DNA from: Orientallactaga sibirica
Lineage: Eukaryota; Chordata; Mammalia; Rodentia; Dipodidae
DNA: 64,000 nucleotides
Assembly: GCA_036365145.1 (NCBI GenBank)
Contig: JAEOAD010002712.1
Coordinates: 3,243,001 to 3,307,000, forward strand
Direction of reading: 5' to 3'
The notes below the pieces were generated by a model. It did not search any database, had not been told where the DNA came from, and worked only from the letters and a program-made list of their open reading frames with translations. Shown here piece by piece: positions 21,421-33,012 of this stretch; the first letter of the stretch is position 1, and each line of letters opens with the position of its first letter. The position numbers were made by a program, and so were the translations under genes.

Positions 21421-22045
21421 GTCATTTCTAAAAAGCAACATTTCCCCCTGATCAGTAATAAAAATCCATAATATGAAAATGGGTGGAATAGAAAAGTATT
21501 AATTTGATTTTTTAATCTCTTAGGATCTTGTGACTAGGTCATTTTTTACAAACTTTCAGTAGTAAAAGATTTTACAGGTCGTCTGTGGAGTGTAATATAA
21601 TCATCATTAATGTTAATCATCATTAATTCAGTTCAGTAAGCTAGGAAAGAAAAATTGTCCTTGCTGTACATTGGGGCTTTGTCACTGTGCTGGCTAGAAG
21701 TCAGTAGACAGATGACAGTGAGAGGAAGCGCCCGTGGTGCTCAGCTGTAGAAAGTTTGTCCAACTGTCTGATTTCATTCTTGGAGTCCTGCTTTCTCTTC
21801 TCTTTACCTCACAACTCAGATCTAGTCCATGAGAATGTCCTGTTAACTGCTCGGGGATTTTTCCTGACACCCGTCCCTGCTTAGCACACTAGCTGGGCTT
21901 CCCAGGCTTTCTCGTGTGCTTTGCAGCGATCTCTTAACTACTCTGTCTTTTTGTCACAGAAGCCAGTAGATTTTGGTTGCTGTGTAAATAAGGGTTGGGC
22001 TTATCTGTAAGATTGTGGCAATTCCTTGTTCAAAACTATTCGGTG

Positions 22046-22345
22046 GGGTTCTGGGGAGATGGCTCAGTGACTAAAGAGCTTGCCACACAAGCATGAGGAC
22101 CTGAGCTCAGATCCTATAGGTGCACACCTGTAATCCCAGCACGGAGAAGACAGACAGGCAGGGCTCTGGGGCTTGCCAGGCAGCTAGTGTAACTGAAGCA
22201 GGGAGTTCTAGGTCCAGTGAGACCCTGTCTCAAAAGAAATAAGTTGGGGAGCAGCTGAGGAAGATACCCAACTTCAACTTCTGGCCTCCACACACAAACA
22301 CATGTATTTGCACAGCACACACATACACACACTCAAAAATAAACT
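22046..22345 (+). mobile_element. B4 SINE (ID head plus B1-like part)
   Basis: ggggagatggctcagtgact head, tgcacacctgtaatcccagc middle, CA-rich tail. Confidence 0.8.
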
Positions 22346-22382
22346 TATCTGGTGATTTTTGCATCTAAAGTTTATCACTGTG

Positions 22383-22611
22383 GGACTGGAGAGATGGTTT
22401 AGCTGTTAAGGCGCTTGCCTGCAAAGCCTAAGGGAGGTTTGATTCCCCACTACCCACCTAAAGCGGATGCACAAGGTAGTGCATGTGTCTGGAGTTCATT
22501 TGCAGTGGCTAGAGGCCCTAGTGTGCCCACACTCACACACTCTTTCTCTCCCTCTTTCTTTTTAACCTCTCTCTCTCTCAAATAAGTAAAAATAAAATAT
22601 TTTTTAAAATA
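22383..22611 (+). mobile_element. B2-like tRNA SINE
   Basis: tcactgtg duplicated at both ends. Confidence 0.93.
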
Positions 22612-23141
22612 AATTCTCACTGTGAATGAGGCCTTGTTTTGTTTGGGCTCCTGCGGTTTCATCGATCTCTGCTGTCTCCTGCCTCATCTCAGCCACACTC
22701 CCACGGGGTTGCTCTAACACTGCAAGGATGTTCCCACCTCTGGGCCTGCGTCCTTTCTTGTTCTTGTCACTTGAAATCTTGTGCCTCCCGCTTCATGTGG
22801 CTTATTCCTTCTTTGCTCAGGTCCTCCTGCCCTTGCTGTCCTTACTCTTTTCTTCCTAGCCCATACACCTGAGCTCATACTCCATGCTCACCACCTTCCC
22901 AATTTCCTGAAGGGAGCTGCCTCCTCTGTCTCCAGAATATCCCTTCTGCAAGTAGTAGGCACTTGCTTTGTGCTGAATTGCTTTTCCTTCAGGAAGACAT
23001 TTGTTTAATAAATGCTAATAATTTCTCTCTTTCTGTCACTGGATCAAAAAGGGGAGTTAAGTGGAGAGAAATCACTGTTCTACCCACAATTGCATTGTCA
23101 TTTAGAAGCAGTTGTTGCTGTTTATTCTGTGTTCCTTCTAG

Positions 23142-23415
23142 GGAAGAGCCCATCGTGAGCAACAGCTACAGGTCCTCAAGAAGCACCTGGAGCAGAATTA
23201 CAGGAGCAGAGATCGAAAGTGGGTCGTTCTGTTTCCTGAAGGCGGCTTCCTCAGGAAGAGAAGAGAAACAAGCCAGGCATTTGCCAAGAAAAATAACTTG
23301 CCGTTTCTTCAGCATGTCACTTTGCCACGGTTTGGGGCAACAAAAATTATTTTGAATGCACTTGTAGCAAGACAGGAAAATGGAAGCCCAGCAGGAGGAG
23401 ATGTCAAAGAATCAG
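23142..23415 (+). CDS. Lpgat1: LPGAT1 coding exon (residues ~152-243) with FPEG motif III
   Basis: At 274 bp this is the largest coding exon here. It begins [20 protein letters not shown] and runs through [17 protein letters not shown] (predicted residues 182-185) is acyltransferase motif III. It is followed by a Lys-rich stretch and [11 protein letters not shown], the probable motif IV. The acceptor is ccttctag and the donor G|GTAGGA, leaving phase 1. The tail GGDVKES(E)CKSKG is the most divergent part compared with the human protein I recall, consistent with a surface linker. A reading frame in another phase overlaps this exon and is a shadow. Confidence 0.96.
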
Positions 23416-23736
23416 GTAGGATGGTTTAGCACTTCTTAACCTTGTTCCAGTTAAGAGTGTTCTGGACTTCGACAAGATAGAACCACTTATTGTACAACAA
23501 CTACTAGTCAGAGAGAAGATGAAGTAATCATTTCTTCATGTTTCTCTTTATATATATATATATAGGCCATGTTTACAAAAACTTACTCAAATAATATAGA
23601 AGTATATAAAATTAATGATTCTTTCCCTGCCTACCTATTCTTATTTAGGATAATATCTGCTGCTAATGATACATGTTATTTTTCTTTTGTCAGATTTAGA
23701 AGGTTTGTTTGCTTTACGTGAGAACAAATTTGCTTT

Positions 23737-23940
23737 TTTAATGTTTTAATTTTATTTGCAAGGAGAGAGAGAGAAAGAAAGAAAGAATATGGACATACCA
23801 GGGGCTCTTCGTGCTATAAATGAACTCCAGATGCATGCACTACTTTGTGCATTGGCTTTATGTGGGTGCTGGACAATTGAACCCAGGCTGTCAGGCTTTG
23901 TAAGTAAGTGTCTTTAACTGCTGAGCCATCTTCCCAGCCC
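23737..23940 (-). mobile_element. B2-like tRNA SINE
   Basis: aaatttgctttt duplicated. Confidence 0.92.
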
Positions 23941-24063
23941 CCTAAATTTGCTTTTAATTAGAGAATGAATTTAATGTAGCTTAGCAGTATTTATTAAGAT
24001 CCTTAAAGTATCAATAAATGACTCAGTCCACTGCAAATAATATTTATCAAAAGGAAATAATTT

Positions 24064-24303
24064 GGGCTGGAGAGATGGCTTAGTGGTTAAGGCTTTTGCC
24101 TGTGAAGCCAAAGGACCCAGGTTCAATTCTCCAGGACTCACGTAAGCCAGATGCATAAGGGGGCACATACATCTGGAGTTCATTTGCAGTGGCTGGAGGC
24201 CTTGGTGCACCCATTCTCTGTCTGTCTGCTGCTCTCTCTCTCTCTCTCTCTCTCTCTCTGCTTACAAATAAACAAAACCAAAAAATTTAAAAAAAAAAAA
24301 AAA
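24064..24303 (+). mobile_element. B2-like tRNA SINE
   Basis: Long CT run (24229-24259); ggaaataat duplicated. Confidence 0.93.
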
Positions 24304-24310
24304 GGGAAAT

Positions 24311-24575
24311 AATCCCAGCATTCAGGTGGCAGAGGTAGGAGGATCACTGTGAGTTTGAGGCCAGCTTGAAACTACATAATGGATTTCAGGTCCACCTTGG
24401 CTAGAGCAAGACCCTACCTCGGGGGAAAAAAAAAAGAAAGAAATAATCTGAGTCAGGTATGGTGGCACACTCTTTAGTCTCAGCATTGGGAAGACTGAGG
24501 TAGGATCATCATGAGTTTAGGCCAGCCTGGGCTACAGAGTGAGACCTTGTCTCAAAAGCAAAACAATAACAAAAA
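24311..24575 (+). mobile_element. Two B1 SINEs, first 5'-truncated
   Basis: 24311-24437 starts at aatcccagca; 24451-24575 is an older copy. gaaataat recurs after each. The L1 insertion site follows 30 bp later. Confidence 0.85.
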
Positions 24576-24623
24576 TGAAATAATCAGAATACAGACAATA
24601 AAATTTGTGACAGTATTATTTTT

Positions 24624-25952
24624 TTTAATTATTGTTTTTTATTGACTTTTATACTTACATACAAAAAACCCCCACCTGATATTTCCCTCCCCTCCCCCCA
24701 TTCCACTTTAGAACTCCAGTCTCCATCATATCCCCTCCCTCTCTCCATTAGTCTCTCTTTTAATTTGATGACATCATCTTTTTCTTCTATTTTGAGGGTC
24801 TTGCGGAGTATTGCTAGGCACTGCAAGGTCATGGATATCGAGGCCAATTTCTGTCTGGGCAGTTGCATTGTAAGAGGTCATACCCTTCCTTTGGCTCTTC
24901 CATTCTATCCGCCCCCTCTTCCACAATGGTCCCTGAGCCTTGGAGGGTGTGACAGAGGTGTTTCAGTGCTGGGCACTCCTCCATCCCTTCTTCTCAGCAC
25001 TGTGTTGCCTTTTGGGTCATCCCAGTGGCCATCGCCATCTGAAAAGAGAAGCTTCTCTAACCAGAAGTGAGAGTAGCGTTAATATGTGAATATGAACATT
25101 AAGTGTAGTGCTTTCAGGGCAGTTTGGTGGGAGTAATATATACATTTAGTCAGACAAGAGCAGGCTTATACCCTTAAGGCTCATGACCTCACCTGCCATA
25201 GACTTTTGCTTAGGTTTTTCAGAACCAGGTATGTATTCCCTCCCATAGAGAGGGCCTTCAGTCCAATTATGGAGCAGTTGGTCACCCCAAGAGTAGACAT
25301 GCCACTATTGCACCCGTTCAGTCATTGGGCCTGTCTGGCCAAGCTTGAATATTCAGCGTCCACTGTTTTCACTGTTGATGGCTTCTGTCTCCCATACGCT
25401 GCATGCAGTGCAGCTTTTTCCAGCTTTCAGTTGGCTGGTCTACAGGGAGAAGGGTTTCTGCTCCACACCAGCTTGCTTTCTCAGTGACCTTGCCTCTCAG
25501 GCAAGAGATGTCTTCAGCAATAGGGTCTTACTATCTGTTTCTCAAGGGGAGCCAAGGGCTTTGGCAAAAGCCTTTAATGTTTTGGAGGCTACCAGGACCT
25601 CCTTGGCCAACAACTCACTGGAAGGTATCCCATCCCAGGCACTGAAAATTTTCTAGTAACAGTCTACAGCTTCTAGACGTGCCTTTATTCAAAAAGGTAA
25701 TTTTACATATGTCTTATTCACCATATCTTGAGTTTAGATTGACCCTCCCCCTGCCCTTCTTTTATGTATTCTCTTCCCTTGGCCTCACTTTGGCCATTCC
25801 CCTCCCTGTAATCAGTTCTTCTACTTACATATGTGCATTACCATACACTTAAGTCCTTCCCTTTCCTCCCTCCCTTATAGCCTTTTACCAGCTTACTGGT
25901 TTCTGGTACCTATTTTTGGTTCCAGTTCACACACAAGTCTATACATTTGTAG
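24624..25952 (-). other. L1 3' UTR of the full-length copy
   Basis: Runs from the ORF2 stop to AATAAA and the A-rich tail, with a G-rich tract (+ strand C-rich, 24687-24745). The antisense frame with proline/serine-rich translation at 24642-25070 is a shadow. The same 3' UTR type recurs at 18041-19367. Confidence 0.8.
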
Positions 25953-28900
25953 CTAGGATCCACATATGAGAGAGAACATGTGACGTTTGGCTTTCTGAGC
26001 CTGGGTTACCTCACTTAGTATAATCCTTTCCAGATCCATCCATTTCCCTGCAAATTTCATAATTTCATTTTTCTTTACCGCTGAGTAGAACTCCATTGTG
26101 TAAATGTACCACATCTTTATTATCCACTCATCTATGGAGGGACATCTTGGCTGCTTCCATTTCCTGGCTATTGTGAATAGAGCAGCAATAAACATGGTTT
26201 TGTAAGTATCTCTAAGGTAGTGAGAAGAGTCCTCTGGATATATGCCTAGGAGTGCTATAGCTGGATCATGTGGTAAGTCTATTTCTAGCTGTCTCAAGAA
26301 CCTCCACACTGATTTCCACAATGGCTGGACCAGCTTACATTCCCACCAACAGTGTAGAAGTGTTCCTGTTTTTCCACATCCACGCCAACACTTATTGTCA
26401 TTTGTTTTCTTGATGGTAGCCATTCTGACAGGAGTGAAATGGAATCTGAAAGTGGTTTTAATTTGCATTTCCCTGATGGCTAAGGATGTGGAACATTTTT
26501 TTAGATGTTTGTATACCATCTGTATTTCATCTTCCGTGAATTCTCTATTTAGTTCCGTAGCCCATTTTTTAACTGGGTTGTTTGAATTCTTATTATTCTG
26601 TTTTTTGAGTTCTTTGTATATTCTGGATATTAATCCTCTGTCAGATGTATAGCTGGCAAAGATTTTCTCCCATTCTGTAGGTTGTCTTTTTGCTCTATTC
26701 ACAGTGTCCTTTGCTGTACAAAAGCTTTGTAATTTCATAAGGTCCCAGTGGTTGATTAGTGGTTTTATTCCCTGAACAATTGGAGTTATATTCAGAAAGT
26801 CCTTGCCTATTCCAATATGTTGAAGAGTTTCCCCTACCTTTTCCTCTAGCAGTTTCAGAGTTTCAAGTCTGATATCAAGGTCCCTGATCCATTTGGACTT
26901 GACTCTTGTGCATGGAGAGAGACAAGGATCTATTTTTATCCTTTTACATACAGTTACACAGTTTTCCCAGCACCACTTGTTAAAGAGGCTATCTTTTCTC
27001 CAATGAATATTTTTAGCATTTTTGTCAAAAATCAGGTAGCTGTAGCTGCCTGGATTAATATTTGGGTCTTCTATTCTGTGCCATTGATCTACCTGTCTGT
27101 CCTTGTGCCAGTACCATGCTGTTTTTGTTACTATGGCTTTGTAGTATAACTTAAAATCGGGTATGGTTATACCACCTGCCTGATTTTTGTTGCGCAAAAT
27201 TGTTTTGGCTATTCGAGGTTTTTTGTGTTCCCAGATGAATTTTAGGATTGTTTTTTTCTATTTCTGTGAAGAATGCTATTGGGATTTTAATGGGGATCGC
27301 ATTAAATGTGTAGATTGCTTTTGGTAAGATTGACATTTTCACAATATTGATTCTTCCAATCCAGGAGCATGGGATGTCTTTCCATTTCCTTGTGTCTTCT
27401 GCAATTTGTCGCTCAAGTTTTTTAAAGTTCTCATTGTAGAGATCCTTCACTTCCTTGGTTAAGTTTATTCCAAGGTATTTTTTTTTTTTTGAGGCAATTG
27501 TGAATGGGAGAGATTCCCTGATTTCATCCTCTGCACTTTGTTGTTAGTGTATAGAAAAGCTACTGATTTCTGTGTGTTTATTTTGTATACTGCTACATTA
27601 CTAAAAGTGTTTATCAGCTCTAACAGTTTGCTGGTAGAGTCTTTAGGGTCTGTTATGTATAGAATCATATTGTCTGCAAATAATGATAATTTGACCTCTT
27701 CCCTTCCGACTTGTATCCCCTTTATGAGTGTCTTTTGCCTTATTGCTGTGGCTAAGACTTCCAGTACTATATTAAATAGTAGTGGGGAAAGTGGACACCC
27801 TTGTCTTGTTCCTGAATTTAGAGGAAAAGCTTCAAGTTTTTCCCCATTTAGTATTATGTTGGCTGTAGGTTTGTCATAAATAGCTTTTATTATGTTGAGA
27901 TATGTTCCTTCTATTCCCAGTTTCTGTAATACTTTCACCATGAAGGGGTGTTGGATTTTGTCAAATGCCTTTTCTGCATCTATTGAGATGACCATGTGAT
28001 TTTTGTCCTTCAGACCATTTATATGGTGTATTACATTTATGGATTTGCGTATGTTGAACCATCCCTGCATCTCTGGGATAAAGCCTACTTGGTCAGGGTG
28101 AATAATCTTTCTGATATATTCTTGTATTCTGTTTGCCAGTATTTTGTTGAGAATTTTTGCATCTATGTTCATGAGGGAGATTGGTCTATAATTTTCTTTT
28201 TTTGATCTGTCCTTGTCCAGTTTGGGTATCAGGGTGATAGTGGCTTCATAGAAGGATTTCGGTAGAATTCCTTCCTTTTCTATTTTATGGAAAAGTTTGA
28301 GAAGCATTGGTGTTAGATCTTCCAGGAATGTCTGGTAAAATTCAGCAGTGAATCCATCTGGGCCTGGGCTTTTTTTAGTTGGGAGACTTTTTATAACTGC
28401 TTGGATCTCTGTGGTTGTTATAGGTCTATTTAAATGATTTATCTCATCTTGATTTAATTTTGGTAGGTCATATGAATCAAGGAAATCATCCATTTCTTTC
28501 AGGTTTTCAAACTTAGAGGCATATATATTCTTAAAGTATGTCCATATGACTTTCTGAATTTCTTTGGTATCTGTTGTGATGTTGCCTTTTTCATCTCTAA
28601 TTTTATCAATTTTTCCCTCTTCTGTTTTTCTTTTGGTCAGATTTGCTAAGGGTTTGTCAATCTTGTTTATCCTTTCAAAGAACCAACTCTTTGTTTCATT
28701 GATTTTTTTGATTTTTTTTTTGGTTTCCATTTCATTAATTTCTGCCCTAACCCTTGTTATTTCTTCCCGTCTACTAATTTTTGGTTTGCCTTGTTCTTCT
28801 CTTTCCAAGGCCTTAAGGTGAAGCATTAAATTGTTTAGTTGTGAACTCTCTAATTTCTTAATATAGGCACTTAGAGCTATAAATTTCCTTTGTAGGACTG

Positions 28901-29814
28901 CCTTCATTGTGTCCCAAAGGTTTTGGTATGTTGTATTCTCATCATCATTTGATTCTATGAATTTCTTGATTTCCTTTTTAATTTCTTCAATGACCCATAC
29001 ATCGTTCAGTATAATACTGTTTAGTCTCCATGAATTTCTGTATGCTCTGTAGTTATTCTTGTTGTTGATTTGCAGTTTAATCCCATTGTGGTCAGATAGC
29101 ATACAAGGGATTATTTCAATTTTCTTGTATTTGTTAAGATTTGATTTGTGTCCTATTATGTGGTCTATTTTAGAGAATGTCCCATGTGCTGCTGAGAAGA
29201 ATGTATATTCTGCAGCATTTGGATGGAATGTTCTGTATATATCTGTTAGGTCCATTTGTTCCATATCATTTAATGTAGATGTCTCTCTGTTTATTTTTTG
29301 CTGGGTAGACCTGTCAAGTGATGAGAGTGGGGTATTGAAGTCATCCACTACTATTGTGTTAGGAGTTATCTCTGACCTTAAGTCCAATAGTGTTTGATGA
29401 AATTGGGGGCCCCCATGTTGGGAGCATATAAGTTTAGGATTGTAATGTCCTCCTGTTGTGGAGTGTTCCTTTAATCAGTATAAAGTGACCTGCTTTATCT
29501 TTCCTCACTAATGTTGGTTTGAAGTCTATCCTGTCAGAAATCAGGATGGCAACCCCTGCTTATTTTCTAGGCCCATTTGCTTGAAATACCTTTTTCCAAC
29601 CTTTCACCCTAAGAATGTTTCTATCTTTTAATGAGAGATGAGTTTCCTGGAGGCAACAGATGGTAGGATCCTGCTTTTTAATCCAGTCTGCAAGTCTATG
29701 TCTTTTGGTTGGGGCATTGAGGCCATTGATATTAAGAGTTATTATTGAAAGATATGTATTTGATCTCTCCATTTTTCTTGTTTTGTAGTTCTTCCTGGTT
29801 TTTGTTTTACTCAC
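25953..29814 (-). pseudogene. L1 ORF2 (endonuclease/reverse transcriptase), broken
   Basis: N-terminal APE-type endonuclease (LNINGLNAP, LQETHL) is cut by an in-frame stop at 29562-29560. A frameshift near 29398 leads into a 640-codon frame with the end of the endonuclease ([15 protein letters not shown]), the SPGPDG block and the reverse transcriptase ([14 protein letters not shown]). Further frameshifts lie in a T-run near 27480-27490 and near 27190. The last 414-codon frame holds the C-terminal Cys/His cluster ([18 protein letters not shown]). The RT active-site motif reads FADN instead of the usual FADD (27669-27680). No functional protein is possible from this copy. Confidence 0.92.
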
Positions 29815-30904
29815 TTGTTCTAACTGTTGAGTATGATTTCTTTTTTCCTAATTCCTGCTGTGTATATTTTGCTTTTTCTTCAGCATGAATAATTCCTGCA
29901 AGTATTTTCTGTAGTGCTGGTTTAGTTGCCATAAATTCCTTTAGCCTGTCTTTGTTGTGGAATGTCCTTATTTCTCCATCAATTTGGATAGAAAGCTTTG
30001 CAGGATAAAATAATCTTGGTTGACAGTTTTTATCTTTCAGAACTTGGAATACATCACTCCAGGCCCTTCTGGCTTTTAAAGTTTGTGTTGAGTAATCTGC
30101 TGTGACCCTGATGGGTTTCCCCTTGAAGGTCATTTGCTTTTTCTCTCTAACTGCTTTCAATATATTTTCTTTGGTTTGTTTATTTAGTAGTTTAATTATA
30201 ACATGGCGAGAAGAGGATCTTTCTAGATTTTGTGTGTTTGGTGTTCTAAATGCTTCTTGTATCTGCATTGGCATTTCTTTCCCAATTTGGGGAAAATTTT
30301 CTTCTATGATTTTGTGGAAAACACCTACTAAGCCTCTGGATTGAAATTCTTCCCCTTCTGCTATACCTTGAATTCTTATGCCTGATCATTTCATAGTGTC
30401 CCGCATGTCTTGGAGTTCCCATTCATACCTTTCTTTTAGCTTGTCTTTCTCTTTGTTGGACTGTGATAGGTCTGCCATCTGGTCTTCTAGTTTAGATATT
30501 CTGTCCTCTCCTTCATCCATTCTACTAGTGAGACTTTCCACAGAGTTTTTTATTTCACTGACTGTGTTCTTCAGAGCTGGGATTTCAGCCTGGTTTTTCT
30601 TCAGTAGTTCTATTTCCTTATTCATGTCCTCTAATGACCTTTTTATTTCATTAAACTGTTTTTCTGTGATCTCTTTCAAAAGTTTGTTTTCTTCTTTAAT
30701 TCCTTTGTTTTCTTCTCGGATTGCTTTCATTTCTTCTTTTATTTCTGTGTGTATAGATATCATCATTCTTTTGAAATCTCTGTCAGGAATTTCATCTAAA
30801 ACAGTCTCATTGGTGAACAATTCTGATGGATTTGTAATTTTTGGTGGGATTGCATTGTCTTGATTCTTTGTGTTTCTTGTATTATAATGTAGTGACTTTT
30901 GCAT
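29807..30904 (-). pseudogene. L1 ORF1 (RNA-binding chaperone), interrupted by one stop
   Basis: The frame is continuous over 366 codons except for an in-frame TGA at 30388-30386, about 172 codons in. The first part has a long heptad-rich coiled coil (roughly residues 60-165, with the family-typical RISKLEDQM), as expected for the ORF1p trimer. The part after the stop carries the RRM-like and C-terminal nucleic-acid-binding domains (AFRTPNTQ, RSSSRHVIIKL). ORF1p normally coats L1 RNA and assists target-primed reverse transcription. The stop would leave only the coiled coil. The stop codon of ORF1 overlaps the start of the ORF2 frame by a few bases. Confidence 0.9.
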
Positions 30905-31987
30905 CCTGGATTGATTTAATGCTTAGGTTTTCTAGTTATCTGCAGTGTTCTTAGGTGTGGATATGGGTTTAAGGTGCCAAGTGTAGCACTTGTACCCAGG
31001 TCCACCTCAGAAGTAATCCTAGCTGTTGACTTTGCTTGGTAAGCAAGTACTGTAGTGGACTGGTGGAATAATTTAGTAGCAAGTTCTAAACTTCAATTGA
31101 GCCAAATACACATTCAATTAACATGAGCACAGAGTATACAAGTGTGGGAATTGAAACAAATAGTCTTATAAGGTCTAAATCCCTATGGGTGTGTTTGCTC
31201 CACGCCCTTAATCTTGTCAGCCAGGAATCAGACCCTGCCCCCAATAATAGAAGCAAAAGATAAAGGCCCTTTAAATCCAAAAGTATCACAGGCAGCAATA
31301 TTCAACACCTCATATTCAGCTTATTTGAAAATGGTAAGGCCAACCACAAATATGTATCCCATAACCTGCCCTGACCTGGAAAGAGAGATTAGCACTTCCA
31401 GTGCAGGCCTTTGTTACCTTTTGGTGTGGCTTCCAAACTCACCAATGCTGAGTGCCCACCTCGTTCCCTGGGCTGTGGAGCTTGGCTCAGCTGTGCTGGG
31501 TCCAGTGTTGTTGATGTGGTACAGGCTGCTGCTATTTGCTGATTTCTGCCAACTCGCTGGGGATCTGATGGTTGAGGGATGGACGAGTTCAGGAAGCCTG
31601 TAGCTCTTTCAGTAGCTCAGCAGACTTTTCTTCGATTCCTGGGCTCTGAGAGGAGACTGATGAGGTTGGAAAGTCCCCCCATTTATTTATTATTTTTGTT
31701 GTTGTTGTTGTTTGTTTGGGCGATGGCGGCGGCAGCTGCAGCAGAGGCTCAGCGAGGCTCAGTTGATCTGGGCGGTGGCTTAGCGCTGCTGGTTAGAGCG
31801 GCTGCTCCAGCCACTGTGGAGCGGGTCGGGCCACAATCTCCAAAGTGATTTTCTGCCCATCTCCTGCTTTTCCGTTGCTTTCCGGAAAAAATATTCTGCT
31901 CTTTTCCGAAGAAGAGTGTAGTTTTGCTTAAATCCCTCCCTGATCTGGTTTGGCGCGGCTCCTATGCCGCCATCTTACCCGGAAGTC
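30905..31987 (-). promoter_or_regulatory. L1 5' UTR / internal promoter
   Basis: About 1.1 kb from the 5' target-site duplication to ORF1. The distal 300 bp (31680-31987) is GC- and CpG-rich, as expected of an internal RNA polymerase II promoter. I see no tandem monomers of the mouse L1 type. Confidence 0.7.
31966..31987 (-). promoter_or_regulatory. ETS and YY1 motifs at the L1 transcription start
   Basis: On the minus strand the element begins GACTTCCGGGT then AAGATGGCGGC. ACCCGGAAGT (31977-31986 on the + strand) is an ETS/GABP consensus and AAGATGGCGG a YY1 consensus at about +12 to +22. Human L1 also has a YY1 site at about the same distance. Confidence 0.65.
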
Positions 31988-32009
31988 GACAGTATTATTT
32001 TTAATAGAC

Positions 32010-32290
32010 CATGTAGTACCCAGGTAAAATAGTAGGCATGATGGCATATACCAGTGATCCCAGTGGTGGGGAGAGGGTGACAAGAGCCTCTGGGGCTCGT
32101 TGGTAGCCAGTCTAGCCAAATGGGTGAACTGCAGGCCAATGATGGACTCTGTCTTATAGGTGGAGGACAGTAGTCCTGAACAGTGACACCTGAGGCTGTC
32201 CTCTGGCCTGCCTCCACATGCATGTGCACACATGTGTATGCAAATTACACCTGTACTCGTACACATACATATCACAGTACAGTGAAAATA
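32010..32290 (+). mobile_element. B4-like SINE, old
   Basis: gcatgatggcatataccagt... followed by ctgtcctctggcctgcctcc and a CA/TG-rich tail. Confidence 0.6.
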
Positions 32291-32924
32291 AAAAAGGAAA
32301 GATATTTTTGCTGACAGCATGGCATGACAGCAAATGTTTTGAGCAAATTCGTCCAAGCCACTGCAGCTATGAAAGAAACCCACTGGGTCTGCTTCTTTGA
32401 TAGCACTTTGCTGGCTCTTTGAGTGTTACTTAAATAAAATAAAAGTAGAAGTGACAGCCTCTCACCAATTTCAATGTAGAGAAAGAGAGAATTAAAGCCT
32501 ATGAGACTGCACTGAGGCTTTCCTTTCATGCATTTTGTCAGTGGCTGCTTGGCAGGCAGGCAACTTTCTTGATCTTGCATCATCTATTTAAAAAGCAAAT
32601 TGAAAGAGTCTTTTAATAGAAAAGCAAAGTTCAGAACAGCTTCACAACTGGTCACACACTGTGGCAGTGTCAGCCAAATCAGCACTGAAGACCTTGAAAG
32701 GGCTTCCAGACAGGATTAGTCCCCAAGAAAGATGGCTAATGGTGTGGTTGACACCACAGTGCCTGTGGTGGGCTGGATCTCAGCAGAGGGGCAGTTGTCA
32801 TATGATTGCCCAGCATTGAAGAGCGATGGTTTACTTATGGAGAGCAACAATTTCTTTTTATACTCAATGAAGTATGTTACTTATTTTATCTTAGTTAATT
32901 CCTAAAAGGTATCAGAATATCTGA

Positions 32925-33012
32925 GTCGGGCGTGGTGGCACATGCTTTTAATCCCAGCACTTGGAAGTCTGAGATAGGATGATGGCTGTGAGCTCCAGGT
33001 CAGCCTGGAAAT
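32925..33012 (+). mobile_element. B1 SINE, shortened
   Basis: Missing the cctgagactacatagtg block. Confidence 0.85.

Larger units (their letters stand above)
17991..23141 (+). other. Lpgat1: LPGAT1 intron, 5.2 kb
   Basis: Donor gtaagt, acceptor ccttctag. Contains the L1 3'UTR insertion, a split MIR, several SINEs and a B4. 20710-22040 and 22612-23100 are free of recognisable repeats apart from the 20930-21420 segment noted separately. Confidence 0.9.
24624..31987 (-). mobile_element. Full-length LINE-1 (L1), antisense to LPGAT1
   Basis: A 7.36 kb L1 bounded by the 15-bp target-site duplication gacagtattattttt (24609-24623 and 31988-32002). On the minus strand it has a ~1.1 kb 5' UTR, ORF1, ORF2, a ~1.3 kb 3' UTR and an AATAAA/A-rich end. 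The duplication is perfect and the 5' end complete, so the copy is fairly young. Both ORFs are interrupted, so it is not autonomously active. No SINE is inserted in it, unlike all older L1 pieces here. Confidence 0.95.

Noticed and set aside
24642..25070. 142-codon + strand frame, proline/serine-rich
   Set aside because: It is the antisense strand of the L1 3' UTR and recurs in the 3'UTR-only copy at 18260.
25953..27197. 414-codon minus-strand frame as a novel Cys/His zinc protein
   Set aside because: The CWRGCGKTG...HCWWEC cluster is the normal C-terminus of L1 ORF2.
27465..29387. 640-codon open frame on the minus strand as a possible host gene
   Set aside because: It is the middle of L1 ORF2 (endonuclease end and reverse transcriptase) inside a bounded L1 insertion.
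30383..30390. In-frame TGA in L1 ORF1 as recoding (selenocysteine or readthrough)
   Set aside because: Other breaks occur in ORF2 and a single decayed codon is the simpler explanation; no recoding element was seen.
30378..30863. 161-codon + strand frame rich in Ser, Leu and Phe as a membrane protein
   Set aside because: It is the exact antisense of the L1 ORF1 coiled coil.
31680..31980. GC-rich, CpG-rich block as a host CpG-island promoter
   Set aside because: It lies inside the L1 boundaries and is the L1 5' UTR promoter.
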